From positions 1-28,950 of the forward strand of contig JAEZDS010000068.1 of assembly GCA_023433205.1 (NCBI GenBank): DNA of 28,950 nucleotides, in the 5' to 3' direction. The DNA comes from Bacteroidota bacterium (GTDB lineage: Bacteria; Bacteroidota; Bacteroidia; B-17B0; Aurantibacillaceae). A program made the translations under genes and the position numbers. Position 1 is the stretch's first letter; each line of letters begins with the position of its first letter. The notes under the pieces are model-generated. The model made no database searches, was not told the origin of the DNA, and worked only from the letters and a program-made list of their open reading frames with translations. Of the stretch, positions 20,595 through 27,690 are shown in pieces.

Positions 20595-22049
20595 ATGACT
20601 ATTAGATCAAAACTGCTCACAGGATTTATCAGCTTAATAGTGATCTTCGGTACAAGTCTGCTTATCAACCTGCGGCTCAGCAACGAGGTGATAAGAAATT
20701 TTGAGTACCTCAACAACTCCGAAGCGGTGATCAGGAATTCAAACATGCTGCACAAGCATATCATTGAGATGCAGAGCGGCTACAGGGGCTATCTACTAAC
20801 AGGACAGGAAGCGTTTCTGGAACCATACAACGAGGCGCTTCAGGTTATTCCTCCGCTTTTTAAAGAGTTACGGCTTTACGTTTCGTCTGAGCGGCAAAGA
20901 GGAAAGCTCGATTCAATGGAACTGCTGCATGGTGTATGGGTAAAATATGCTACCTCGCTAATCACTACCAAAAGAGACACCCTGCCGGAAGCCAACGCCA
21001 AGTTTAAAACACTTTTCGAGGAAAAGGTAAAAACCTATGTTGGTAAAAAGCTGAATGATCAGATAAAAAGCCTCAGCGACCGGTTCGACGGTTTTGAGTA
21101 CAGGGTGCGGCAGGAAAGAAGAAACAAACTTCAGGAATCCATTGAAGAAACCGAAAAGATGAATCTGGCGCTTACGCTGATCTCCGTATTCCTCGCCCTG
21201 CTGTCGAGCATCTACCTCACACGGATCATCACGCGGCGCATCTCAAAAATGGTTGATATCGCCGAAGAGATCTCAAAAGGTAATTTTACAACGGTTGATG
21301 ACCGGCAGCGCGATGAACTTAAACGGCTCTCAGAATCACTTAACAGGATGTCGCAGACCCTCGAAAAGAACTTCAGGGATCTAAAAAAGAAAAATAAGGA
21401 CCTTGACGATTTTGCCTATGTTGTGTCGCACGACCTCAAGGCTCCGCTGAGGGGAATTGATAATATTATCAGCTGGATGGAGGAAGACCATGCCAGTGAA
21501 ATAACGCCCCAGGTGCGCGAGAACATTGAGCTGATCAAAGGAAGAGCCCGCCGCCTTGAGAACATGATCAATGGTTTACTCGCCTACGCGCGTATAGGAA
21601 GAGGTCAGCAGAGCGCCGAAATGGTTGACCTCGACGCCATGGTGCGGGAACTCATAGAGGTGCTCGTTCCTCAGAATTTTATCGTCTCTATTTCGCAGCT
21701 GCCGGTAATAAAAACGCCCCGTTTACTCATTGAACAGGTTTTTTCAAATCTCATCAGTAACGCGGTGAAATATAACGACAAGGAAAAGGGTCAGATCAGC
21801 ATAAGCGCAAGAGATCTGGGGGAAGTATATGAGTTTGAGGTGAGCGACAACGGGATCGGCATCCAGAAAGAATATTTTGACAAAATTTTTATGATCTTCC
21901 AGACCCTTAAAGAGCGCGACGCTTTTGAAAGCACTGGTGTGGGCCTGGCAATCGTAAAAAGGATCATAGAGGAACAAAAATCCACTATCCGGGTGGAATC
22001 TGAACCCGGCACAGGTACAACATTCAGGTTTACATGGCATAAATATTGA
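20595..22049 (+). CDS. Membrane sensor histidine kinase with CHASE3-type sensor
   Basis: A 484-residue kinase with two membrane helices (about 7-26 and 191-212). The domain between them is helical; its MQSGYRGYLLTGQEAFLEPY (about 59-78) is the mark of CHASE3 sensors. A HAMP domain follows (about 210-262), then HisKA with SHDLKAPLRGI (His279) and HATPase with N box LISNAVKYND, DNGIGI and STGVGLAIVK. It is the only gene of the operon with a membrane sensor, so it probably brings in an extracytoplasmic or membrane signal. CHASE3 ligands are mostly unknown. The kinase core is of the kind often paired with Rcp1-like single-domain regulators, and such a regulator follows 10 bases downstream. Confidence 0.93.
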   Translation: MTIRSKLLTGFISLIVIFGTSLLINLRLSNEVIRNFEYLNNSEAVIRNSNMLHKHIIEMQSGYRGYLLTGQEAFLEPYNEALQVIPPLFKELRLYVSSERQRGKLDSMELLHGVWVKYATSLITTKRDTLPEANAKFKTLFEEKVKTYVGKKLNDQIKSLSDRFDGFEYRVRQERRNKLQESIEETEKMNLALTLISVFLALLSSIYLTRIITRRISKMVDIAEEISKGNFTTVDDRQRDELKRLSESLNRMSQTLEKNFRDLKKKNKDLDDFAYVVSHDLKAPLRGIDNIISWMEEDHASEITPQVRENIELIKGRARRLENMINGLLAYARIGRGQQSAEMVDLDAMVRELIEVLVPQNFIVSISQLPVIKTPRLLIEQVFSNLISNAVKYNDKEKGQISISARDLGEVYEFEVSDNGIGIQKEYFDKIFMIFQTLKERDAFESTGVGLAIVKRIIEEQKSTIRVESEPGTGTTFRFTWHKY

Positions 22050-22059
22050 AGCAAAACAA

Positions 22060-22488
22060 ATGATGAAACACAAGAAAATACTACTGGTTGAAGACGATTA
22101 TCTTGATGTGATCAGCGTTAAACGTGCGTTGGCAAAACTTAACATAGAACATACCCTGTACGTTGCCCATAACGGGGTTGACGCCCTCTCAATGCTGATG
22201 GGCAGTAACGAGGCAAATTCCGACAAAGTACAGCCGGATATCATCCTGCTTGATATGAACATGCCTAAAATGAACGGGCTGGAATTTCTGCGGATCATCA
22301 AAAAATATTACTCTCTTAACAGTATCAAGGTGTTTGTAATGACCACCTCGGCCGAGGAGTATGATCGCGCTGAGTCAAAAAGACTGGGTATTTCAGGTTA
22401 TATACTGAAACCGCTCGATTTCGATAATAAGAAAAAGGACGAGTCCACAGCGGCTACCGCTGAATTGAAAGCGGAACTGAGCGAATAG
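22060..22488 (+). CDS. Single-domain response regulator (CheY/Rcp1-like)
   Basis: A 142-residue protein made of one receiver and a short charged tail. The key sites are present: acidic pair in LLVEDDYLD, phospho-acceptor Asp65 in ILLDMNMPKMNG, Thr in VMTTSAEE and Lys in YILKPLDF. The loop after strand 3 is long, as in Rcp1-type regulators that serve phytochrome-like and CHASE kinases. There is no DNA-binding or enzymatic domain, so it must act by protein contact or as a phosphate shuttle or sink. It ends the operon. Two ATGs lie side by side at the start; the first at 22060 is given. The next gene is convergent and ends 38 bases away. Confidence 0.93.
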   Translation: MMKHKKILLVEDDYLDVISVKRALAKLNIEHTLYVAHNGVDALSMLMGSNEANSDKVQPDIILLDMNMPKMNGLEFLRIIKKYYSLNSIKVFVMTTSAEEYDRAESKRLGISGYILKPLDFDNKKKDESTAATAELKAELSE

Positions 22489-22526
22489 CCTGGTCGCAAG
22501 GTCAAACCTGCTAGGGATTCCAATTC

Positions 22527-23468
22527 CTAAATGGCGCTGGCAGCGTCAAGGCTTTTCTTTTCCTGCTCCGACAATTCAAGTGTGGCACCTGCCATCAGCT
22601 CCCTTAACTGCTCAACGGTTGTGGCACTTGCTATAGGAGCAGTAACAACCGGATTGGCAAGCAGCCAGGCAATTGACACCGCCGCCTGGGTGCAGTTGTG
22701 CTTACCTGAAATCTCATCCAGAGCTGCAAGTATCCGCAGTCCCCGTGCATTGAGGTATTTTAGCGCGCCTTTTCCGCGCACACTTTTGCTGGAGTCGGTT
22801 TCGTTACGGTATTTGCCTGTTAAAAAGCCTGCCGCGAGTGAATAATATGGTATCACACCCAGATTCTCTTTCCTGCAAAGACCTTCAAGCTCTTTTTCAA
22901 AGATGCTCCTCTCACACAGGTTATAGTGCGGCTGAAGACATTCATAACGGGGGATATTTTTCTCTGCGGAAGCAGCCAGTGACTGCGTTAACCGCTCAGC
23001 GCTAAAATTACTTGCTCCAATGTACCTTACTTTGCCCGTTTTTATGAGGATATCATAAGCCTCCAGCGTTTCCTCTACAGCTGTGCCTGCATCGTCTTTA
23101 TGGCTTTGGTAAAGGTCAACATGGCCTGTCTGCAATCTCTGAAGCGAACGTTCTATCGCTTTGATGATGTAATTTTTTTTTAGTCCCGGACCTTCACCCA
23201 TGTCCATTCCGGCTTTGGTGGCAATGATCACTTTATCGCGATTATTGCGGGCAGTAAGCCACCTGCCGATGATAGTCTCCGACTCCCCTCCTTTTCCCGC
23301 CCAGCGCGCATATACATCTGCAGTGTCAATCAGGTTATAACCTTCACCAACAAACTCATCAAGTAATTTAAATGACTGTTTTTCGTCAATCGTCCACCCA
23401 AAAACATTGCCGCCAAAAGCAAGAGGTGCGGTATATAAAGAAGACTTACCTATCTGACGTTTTTTCAT
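22527..23468 (-). CDS. Aldo/keto reductase family oxidoreductase
   Basis: A 313-residue NAD(P)H-dependent reductase of the aldo/keto reductase barrel fold. The catalytic set is visible: Asp48 and Tyr53 in IDTADVY, Lys85 in IIATKAG, His123 in DLYQSHKDD. The cofactor and substrate loops VRYIGASNFS and the IASATTVEQL near the end are family-typical. Length is normal. It resembles the group close to yeast-type general reductases; the substrate cannot be read. Its first 23 bases overlap the end of the glycosyltransferase gene in another frame, so the two are translationally linked as the last genes of a three-gene minus-strand cluster. Confidence 0.93.
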   Translation of the reverse strand: MKKRQIGKSSLYTAPLAFGGNVFGWTIDEKQSFKLLDEFVGEGYNLIDTADVYARWAGKGGESETIIGRWLTARNNRDKVIIATKAGMDMGEGPGLKKNYIIKAIERSLQRLQTGHVDLYQSHKDDAGTAVEETLEAYDILIKTGKVRYIGASNFSAERLTQSLAASAEKNIPRYECLQPHYNLCERSIFEKELEGLCRKENLGVIPYYSLAAGFLTGKYRNETDSSKSVRGKGALKYLNARGLRILAALDEISGKHNCTQAAVSIAWLLANPVVTAPIASATTVEQLRELMAGATLELSEQEKKSLDAASAI

Positions 23469-24711
23469 TTTCTGATCTTTTTAGCTGATTTTTTGCGATA
23501 ATATATTTTGAAAGCCATCTGCTTGAGTGCATGGTGTGATGCATTAGCATGGCGCCGTAAAAATTGTTATTGCGGTGTGTCATTATGTTATTGCGAAGCT
23601 GATCCAGTGTGCTGAAAAATTCCTGCAGATGCTTTTTGCGGTTAAAAACTGCGTTAAATGTCCTGCTGATTTTTTGCTGTGATTTATTCCACAACTCTTT
23701 GTTGCTGTACAGCAAAACTGCTGCCCTTGCAAATTCAGTACTATTATCTGCGATTATCCCCGGCCACGTGTCATCAGTGGCCAGGCCTTCTGCTGCTATT
23801 GAGCTGCATACCGAGGGAGTTCCATTCATCATTGCTTCTGCAACTTTTCCTTTTAATCCCGCCCCGGCCCTTAATGGCGCCAGGCAAACCCTTGCTTTGT
23901 GTAAGGCTTCGCCGCTGTTTTTTACTCTTCCTTCAACCATAAATCCCTCAGAGGGTTTGTGAAGTTCTGTAATCTCGCTGCCGGCATAAGCCCCACAAAG
24001 TCTTAGCCGCGCCTCGGGTTTTATGGCCCTGATCAATGGCCAGATCTCTTTTTTCAGATAGAGGGCAGCATCGGCATTTGGAGCGTGGAGAAAATTACCT
24101 ATAAAAATAAAATCCTCCCTTTCGTGGTATTCTCTCCACAATTGTGATTGTTCACCTGTAATGGGTTTAAACAGAAATGGCAGGTAAAATAGCAGCTGTG
24201 GATTGAGCTGGAATTTTTCTTCAAGCAGTTTTATTTCATAAGAGGAAATGATAAGGGTAAGGTCGCAGCGCAGTATGCTTGCGATCTCCCGCATGGTGAC
24301 GGAATTTTTCAGATGTTCGCCGGCATTTTCCTTGTTTTCTTTTAGAGCTTTCTCACGTCCGTTTCTTAAAAAGTGCAGGTCTTCTGAGTTAAGTATCCTG
24401 ATGGCTTGCGGACAGTTTTCAGCAACTCTCCAGCCGAATTGTTCTTCGGTGGTGAAGCGGTCGAAGACCACAATATCCGGGTTCAGGGTTGCTAACTGCT
24501 TGTTGAAGTTATCGCTATTTAATTCCACCGGAAAGGCTTTTGCGCCAAGCGTTTCTGCCTGCAATGAATGGGCAGATTGGGCCGCGGCACTGCCAAAGTA
24601 CAGTTGGTAACCCTGCTCAGCAAAGGCCTCAAGCAGTTGCACCATCCGGGTTCCGGCTGCAGAGGAGGCGGGTTCTGGCCATACTTTTCCTATAAACAGC
24701 GCAATGTCCAT
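23446..24711 (-). CDS. Glycosyltransferase, GT-B fold (family 4-like)
   Basis: A 421-residue cytoplasmic protein. The N-terminal half begins MDIALFIGKVWPEPASSAAG, a typical GT-B first strand and Gly-rich loop. The second half carries FIGNFLHAPNADA (about 210-225) and PLRAGAGLKGKVAEAMMNGTPSV with the family Glu-rich donor site (about 295-320), as in GT4-type enzymes. It would move a sugar from a nucleotide donor to an unknown acceptor, perhaps a surface glycan. The C-terminal 60 residues (NNIMTHRNNNFYGAMLMHHT) are not part of the core fold. It follows the small helical gene after 6 bases and overlaps the reductase gene, so all three are one operon. Confidence 0.88.
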   Translation of the reverse strand: MDIALFIGKVWPEPASSAAGTRMVQLLEAFAEQGYQLYFGSAAAQSAHSLQAETLGAKAFPVELNSDNFNKQLATLNPDIVVFDRFTTEEQFGWRVAENCPQAIRILNSEDLHFLRNGREKALKENKENAGEHLKNSVTMREIASILRCDLTLIISSYEIKLLEEKFQLNPQLLFYLPFLFKPITGEQSQLWREYHEREDFIFIGNFLHAPNADAALYLKKEIWPLIRAIKPEARLRLCGAYAGSEITELHKPSEGFMVEGRVKNSGEALHKARVCLAPLRAGAGLKGKVAEAMMNGTPSVCSSIAAEGLATDDTWPGIIADNSTEFARAAVLLYSNKELWNKSQQKISRTFNAVFNRKKHLQEFFSTLDQLRNNIMTHRNNNFYGAMLMHHTMHSSRWLSKYIIAKNQLKRSENEKTSDR

Positions 24712-24717
24712 ATTGTT

Positions 24718-24981
24718 CTACACGATCCTTTCAAGGTAAAATAACAGCCTGCCCAGAACCTGTTCGGCTTCACGTTTGTACATTGAAGTATGGTAGTTGG
24801 CAGGGTTACTCTCACTTAATGTTTCAAGGTCTTTTAACAGCACCTTGAGGTCCTCCTTGTCGATCTTGTCTTTAAAATGTTGTTTGTTGTTGTTAAGGAG
24901 CTGATAAATATCGTATGCTGCCCGGTGACCTGGTTGGGCTGATTTTTCCCTGATCTCGCTAATGATCTGTTGATAACGCAT
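24718..24981 (-). CDS. Small helical protein of unknown function
   Basis: An 87-residue cytoplasmic protein that I do not recognise. It is rich in Lys, Glu, Gln and Leu and likely all-helical, with three predicted helices (about 1-28, 38-56, 62-87) and no membrane segment, Cys pair or catalytic motif. It is the first gene of a three-gene cluster with a glycosyltransferase (6 bases downstream) and an aldo/keto reductase, which is the only hint of its role. The ATG at 24981 lies four bases after a full TAnnTTTG box, so the mRNA may be leaderless. The short spacing and a start near the expected site support a real gene. Confidence 0.65.
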   Translation of the reverse strand: MRYQQIISEIREKSAQPGHRAAYDIYQLLNNNKQHFKDKIDKEDLKVLLKDLETLSESNPANYHTSMYKREAEQVLGRLLFYLERIV

Positions 24982-24985
24982 CCCG

Positions 24986-24993
24986 CAAAAGTA
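24986..24993 (-). promoter_or_regulatory. -7 box of the glycosyltransferase cluster, four bases from the start codon
   Basis: The minus strand reads TACTTTTG, then four bases, then the ATG of the small helical gene. The box matches TAnnTTTG in full; no TTG stands 17-23 bases upstream. Its distance to the start codon is the same as for the box at 10246-10253. Confidence 0.45.
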
Positions 24994-25119
24994 CGAAGGC
25001 TAACATAAAGTGGTTGGCGCATATTAAGTGTCTAATTATCAGATAATTAAAAAAATTGGTTGGTTTGGGGGTAAATAACTGTATCACTGTCTTGTATAAA
25101 GACCATGTAGTTGAACCTG

Positions 25120-25695
25120 ATGAAAAATTGTACGCTGCAAAAGTTAAAGGAGGGAATAGCTCTGGGCAGCAGTTCTGTGCTTATTCCGTGGAAAACCAGT
25201 TTTAACAAGCTGATGGACTACGGAATGCCCGAAAGCAGACAACATGTGGGCAAAGAACAGGTTATCTGGAAAAATGAGCAGCTTTTCGGCGTAACCGTCG
25301 ACCTTCGTGTGATCTTTGAACCTGGTTTTTTCTGTCACAGGAAAAAATTGCGAAATGTAAGTGCCTATATCAGCGAAACCGCTTTTGAAAAGATCCGTCA
25401 GAATATCACTGATGAGCTGTCGGTTCCCGGTAATTTTAGAAAGTTAAATGACGTGGAATTTACTTACAGCTGGAAGGTGGCAAACTGTGAGATAGTGCTT
25501 AGCCACATCGATCGTTTTGGATCTTTTTTTCGCCTTGATATTCGCCGGATAACCAGTATTTCTGGACTTCTGCAAGCATTTGGTCCACATCAAAACGGTC
25601 TGTTCCCCTGCAAACCTAAGAATTCCTCAGCACCGGTGCTTTTTATGTTTTCCGGGCAGAAATTAGCGCAACCTATTGTTATTTCCACCGTATAA
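25120..25695 (+). CDS. Protein of unknown function, 191 residues
   Basis: I do not recognise this protein. It has no signal peptide or membrane helix and should be cytoplasmic. The frame extends back to a TTG at 25111, but the ATG at 25120 (MKNCTLQKLKEG) is the more natural start. The sequence is mixed alpha/beta, with a basic middle (CHRKKLRNVSAYI) and a hydrophobic C-terminus (PVLFMFSGQKLAQPIVISTV). Base and codon use look like those of the neighbouring genes. It stands alone between the glycosyltransferase cluster (divergent, 138 bases away) and a strong terminator 70 bases downstream, so it is probably a one-gene transcript. Confidence 0.65.
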   Translation: MKNCTLQKLKEGIALGSSSVLIPWKTSFNKLMDYGMPESRQHVGKEQVIWKNEQLFGVTVDLRVIFEPGFFCHRKKLRNVSAYISETAFEKIRQNITDELSVPGNFRKLNDVEFTYSWKVANCEIVLSHIDRFGSFFRLDIRRITSISGLLQAFGPHQNGLFPCKPKNSSAPVLFMFSGQKLAQPIVISTV

Positions 25696-25765
25696 ATACC
25701 CAAATAATCTTGCTAGCTATATAATTTTTTCATGTTTATTGGTTGACACTATTAGCTTTCAAGCG

Positions 25766-25796
25766 AAAAGCCTTCCTCCGCCGGGAAGGCTTTTTT
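25766..25796 (+). terminator. Rho-independent terminator
   Basis: An 11-base stem, AAAAGCCTTCC (25766-25776) and GGAAGGCTTTT (25784-25794), with a 7-base loop and a run of six T (25791-25796). The A-run on the left and T-run on the right make it usable from either strand. It should end the transcript of the unknown gene at 25120-25695. Confidence 0.9.
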
Positions 25797-25849
25797 AGTG
25801 CTTCAGAACCAATAAAAGGAGGCTGGTTTCAGGCATAAGATTTGACTCT

Positions 25850-25927
25850 TTGGATTTCGATGGGGAGCTGCCAGGCAATCCAAACTGGCATGATTTTGTA
25901 TGTCAGTTGGTGTTGGAACTAAATTAG
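25850..25927 (+). CDS. Possible micro-ORF or gene remnant upstream of the 81-residue gene
   Basis: The frame is open from 25799 to the TAG at 25925-25927. Its last 30 residues read like real protein (DFDGELPGNPNWHDFVCQLV, then LELN), with acidic and aromatic residues in a natural mix. No ATG or GTG opens it. A TTG at 25850 would give 25 residues, but it may instead be the tail of a broken gene. The stop is 6 bases before the GTG of the next gene, as in an operon. A TAAGATTTG just upstream is a near match to the -7 box, with one base too many. Confidence 0.25.
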   Translation: MDFDGELPGNPNWHDFVCQLVLELN

Positions 25928-25933
25928 CTGGGC

Positions 25934-26179
25934 GTGGAAATTTATGATTATATGAAACTTGACATGAACGGAAGGGCCAACCTTCTGTGGGATGAGGGAG
26001 TGTTTATTGACAAGTACATTGATCTGCAGATCATCACCAATTTGTATTATCTGGAAAGATTTTATGTAGAGGTTGTGCTATCAAACAAAGACGGCAGAAT
26101 AGCTGAGATCACTCCTTTTAAGAATGGCGACCGGCTTGATAAATACATCAGGCATGTTGACCTGAAGGCGCTGATCTGA
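25934..26179 (+). CDS. Small protein of unknown function, 81 residues
   Basis: A small acidic cytoplasmic protein that I recall as a type of uncharacterised protein common in Bacteroidota, with a start of the form IYDYM-L, a middle LLWDEGVFIDKY and later FYVEVVLSNKDGRI. The GTG start at 25934 (MEIYDYM) keeps the family-like N-terminus; an ATG six codons later at 25952 is the alternative. It looks like a compact alpha/beta fold. No known activity. Its context (a possible micro-ORF before, an outer-membrane protein 57 bases after) gives no clear hint. Confidence 0.65.
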   Translation: MEIYDYMKLDMNGRANLLWDEGVFIDKYIDLQIITNLYYLERFYVEVVLSNKDGRIAEITPFKNGDRLDKYIRHVDLKALI

Positions 26180-26236
26180 ATTGATTTTGCTGAGAGTGCC
26201 GGGTCCCTGCCTCAACAGTGCTGGCATAAAATTGGC

Positions 26237-26947
26237 ATGCAGAAGCATATGCAAAAAATTACTACAAACAATTTCGGGTACCTTTGGATAACAATAATAT
26301 GCCTGCTCGCAGCCGGTGCAAAGGCACAGGACTTTTTTGATGACGATGCACGGTTCTGGCTCTACACCAAATTAAATAAAAACTGGACCAAAAAACTTGA
26401 GACTGAGTTTATCCTGCAGCACCGCTTTCACAACAATATTGCGGATTTCAGTCAGATAAACGGCAATGTGGAAGTGAAGTACCGTGTAAGCAAGGCCGTT
26501 AAGTTAATTGGAGGAGGCGTGTATGGCTTGCGCCGGAAAATGACAGGCAGATACGGTGAGCGTTACCAGGTGTATGGAGGTTTCAGGGTGAAACAAAAGA
26601 TAAATTACTTCACCATTGTGTATCGCAACCTGGTACAGGCGCAAATGTCAGAGAACGATGTGATCAGGAAAAGAGGAGCAAATTTTTACGATCGAAATAA
26701 ATTAACCCTTAAATACGAGCTTAGCAAAAGGTTTGAAATTTACACAGCGGGTGAGGTGAATTTGCCGGTTTCTATATACGGTCCGGCTTATATTAACCGC
26801 TTCAGGTGGTTTTCAGGCCTTGTATATACCATCAATCGCAATAGCTACCTGCAGACATATTTTCTGTTTCAGAGAAAATATGGCTATGACAGGTTACCTC
26901 CCAGAGACTTTATATACGGGCTTACTTACGGGTATAACCTCCGCTAG
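26237..26947 (+). CDS. DUF2490-like outer-membrane protein
   Basis: A 236-residue exported protein. The signal peptide ends AGAKAQ (about residue 30), and the mature part DFFDDDARFWLYTKLNKNWTKKLE resembles the start of DUF2490 proteins. The remainder is a row of amphipathic strands with many Tyr, Phe, Arg and Lys, and the C-terminus is YGLTYGYNLR, as in small outer-membrane barrels. Two ATGs (26237 and 26249) precede the hydrophobic core of the signal; either could be used. The role is unknown. The next feature downstream is the tRNA-Arg gene. Confidence 0.8.
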   Translation: MQKHMQKITTNNFGYLWITIICLLAAGAKAQDFFDDDARFWLYTKLNKNWTKKLETEFILQHRFHNNIADFSQINGNVEVKYRVSKAVKLIGGGVYGLRRKMTGRYGERYQVYGGFRVKQKINYFTIVYRNLVQAQMSENDVIRKRGANFYDRNKLTLKYELSKRFEIYTAGEVNLPVSIYGPAYINRFRWFSGLVYTINRNSYLQTYFLFQRKYGYDRLPPRDFIYGLTYGYNLR

Positions 26948-26991
26948 GGCACACCAGCAAATTGGTGGGCCACTTTCAGCGGTGCAGAATG

Positions 26992-27021
26992 TTTGATTTA
27001 GAGAAAAAAACCTTATATTTG
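26992..27021 (+). promoter_or_regulatory. Promoter of tRNA-Arg
   Basis: TTTG at 26992-26995, an 18-base spacer and TATATTTG at 27014-27021 form a textbook Bacteroidota promoter, about 38 bases before the mature tRNA 5' end. It is the clearest promoter in the window. Confidence 0.75.
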
Positions 27022-27059
27022 CGGCCTCCAAATGCTTTTTAATACAAAGCATTGGAAAG

Positions 27060-27133
27060 GGTTGCGTAGCTCAACTGAATAGAGCATCTGACTACGGATC
27101 AGAAGGTTAGGGGTTTGAATCCCTTCGCGACCA
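27060..27133 (+). tRNA. tRNA-Arg, anticodon ACG
   Basis: A complete cloverleaf of 74 bases. The acceptor stem GGTTGCG pairs with CGCGACC (one G-T pair) and the discriminator base is A. The D arm has GCTC/GAGC, the anticodon stem TCTGA/TCAGA, with loop CTACGGA giving ACG. The T stem AGGGG/CCCTT closes the loop TTTGAAT. The 3' CCA is not encoded; the genome reads ACGG there, so CCA is added after transcription. The anticodon reads CGN Arg codons after A-to-I editing, which needs TadA. Confidence 0.97.
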
Positions 27134-27136
27134 CGG

Positions 27137-27177
27137 AAAGCCCCCTGAAACACTTGTTTTTAGGGGGTTTTGTTTTT
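27137..27177 (+). terminator. Terminator after tRNA-Arg
   Basis: CCCCCT (27141-27146) and AGGGGG (27162-27167), extended by A-T pairs on the outside, close a 15-base loop, and a T-rich tail TTTTGTTTTT ends at 27177. It starts four bases after the tRNA 3' end. Confidence 0.85.
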
Positions 27178-27191
27178 CTGGGGGGGAGCCT

Positions 27192-27221
27192 GGGGTGAAA
27201 CATCTGATATTGTCTCACCCC
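27192..27221. repeat. Inverted repeat with flanking G7 and C7 runs
   Basis: GGGGTGA (27192-27198) and TCACCCC (27215-27221) form a stem that continues inward, after one mismatch, as ACA/TGT. A run of seven G (27180-27186) and a run of seven C (27218-27224) offer a competing pairing. No T-run follows, so it is not a normal terminator. Confidence 0.6.
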
Positions 27222-27408
27222 CCCGCTTTAATCCTGTTAATAACTATTGACCCAAATGCAGGAAGTGGCTTCTTAGGTGTGCATTATCAAATTTAAAGCG
27301 GTTTTACGATAAAAGTGGTTTCGTGCGAAACTAAGGCTTGGTACTATGGTGAGTCTTCCGAACCAGAAAAAGGAAGTTTGTTCTCTGGTATTGAACAATT
27401 TATTTGGC

Positions 27409-27445
27409 CATACTAAGCCTTGAATTCATACTAAGCACTTGAATT
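27409..27445. repeat. Two-copy tandem direct repeat
   Basis: CATACTAAGCCTTGAATT (27409-27426) is followed at once by CATACTAAGCACTTGAATT (27427-27445); the copies differ by one extra base and one or two substitutions. The unit of 18-19 bases is close to two helical turns, as in a binding site for a dimeric protein or an iteron. Confidence 0.7.
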
Positions 27446-27612
27446 GAAATGCTAAAGGATAGACTAGACTAAAAAGACGCATGCACAAGGTCAGAGAACG
27501 TTTGCGTTATGCCATTCCCATGCTCTCTGTGGTTTTCGAAGTTGTAATTACCCTGTAAGTCCCATTTTCAGGCCGTCACATGACTGTTTTGAAGATTGCT
27601 AAAAACAATTTT

Positions 27613-27630
27613 TAAACCACTTATAAACCA
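27613..27630. repeat. Two TAAACCA copies spaced 11 bases apart
   Basis: TAAACCA occurs at 27613-27619 and 27624-27630, one helical turn apart, about 40 bases upstream of the -7-like box of the helix-turn-helix gene. The position fits an operator. Confidence 0.45.
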
Positions 27631-27669
27631 TTTTTGATCAACTGACCTCGTTTTTTGCATTAGGGTCTA

Positions 27670-27677
27670 TACTTTTG
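27670..27677 (+). promoter_or_regulatory. -7-like box of the helix-turn-helix gene
   Basis: TACTTTTG matches TAnnTTTG and lies 13 bases before the ATG at 27691. The nearest TTG upstream is only 12 bases away, too close for a normal -33 element, so the promoter may be regulated or misassigned. Confidence 0.35.
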
Positions 27678-27690
27678 TAAATATAATCTA

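Larger units (their letters stand above)
27178..27669. other. Non-coding, repeat-rich stretch after tRNA-Arg
   Basis: About 490 bases without a convincing gene. It holds an inverted repeat with G7 and C7 runs (27180-27224), a two-copy direct repeat (27409-27445) and two TAAACCA copies 11 bases apart (27613-27630). A frame of 36 codons (27313-27423, in which the ATG at 27346 opens 25 residues MVSLPNQKKE and so on) has a protein-like look but no start support; it could be a remnant. Confidence 0.5.

Noticed and set aside
22489..22526. Imperfect inverted repeat between the response regulator and aldo/keto reductase genes as a two-way terminator
   Set aside because: The TAGGGATT/AATTCCTA stem has a mismatch, a two-base loop and no T-run on either side.
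27060..27133. tRNA 3' end as a proven attachment site
   Set aside because: No second copy of the tRNA 3' end and no integrase are in the window, so this stays a hypothesis.
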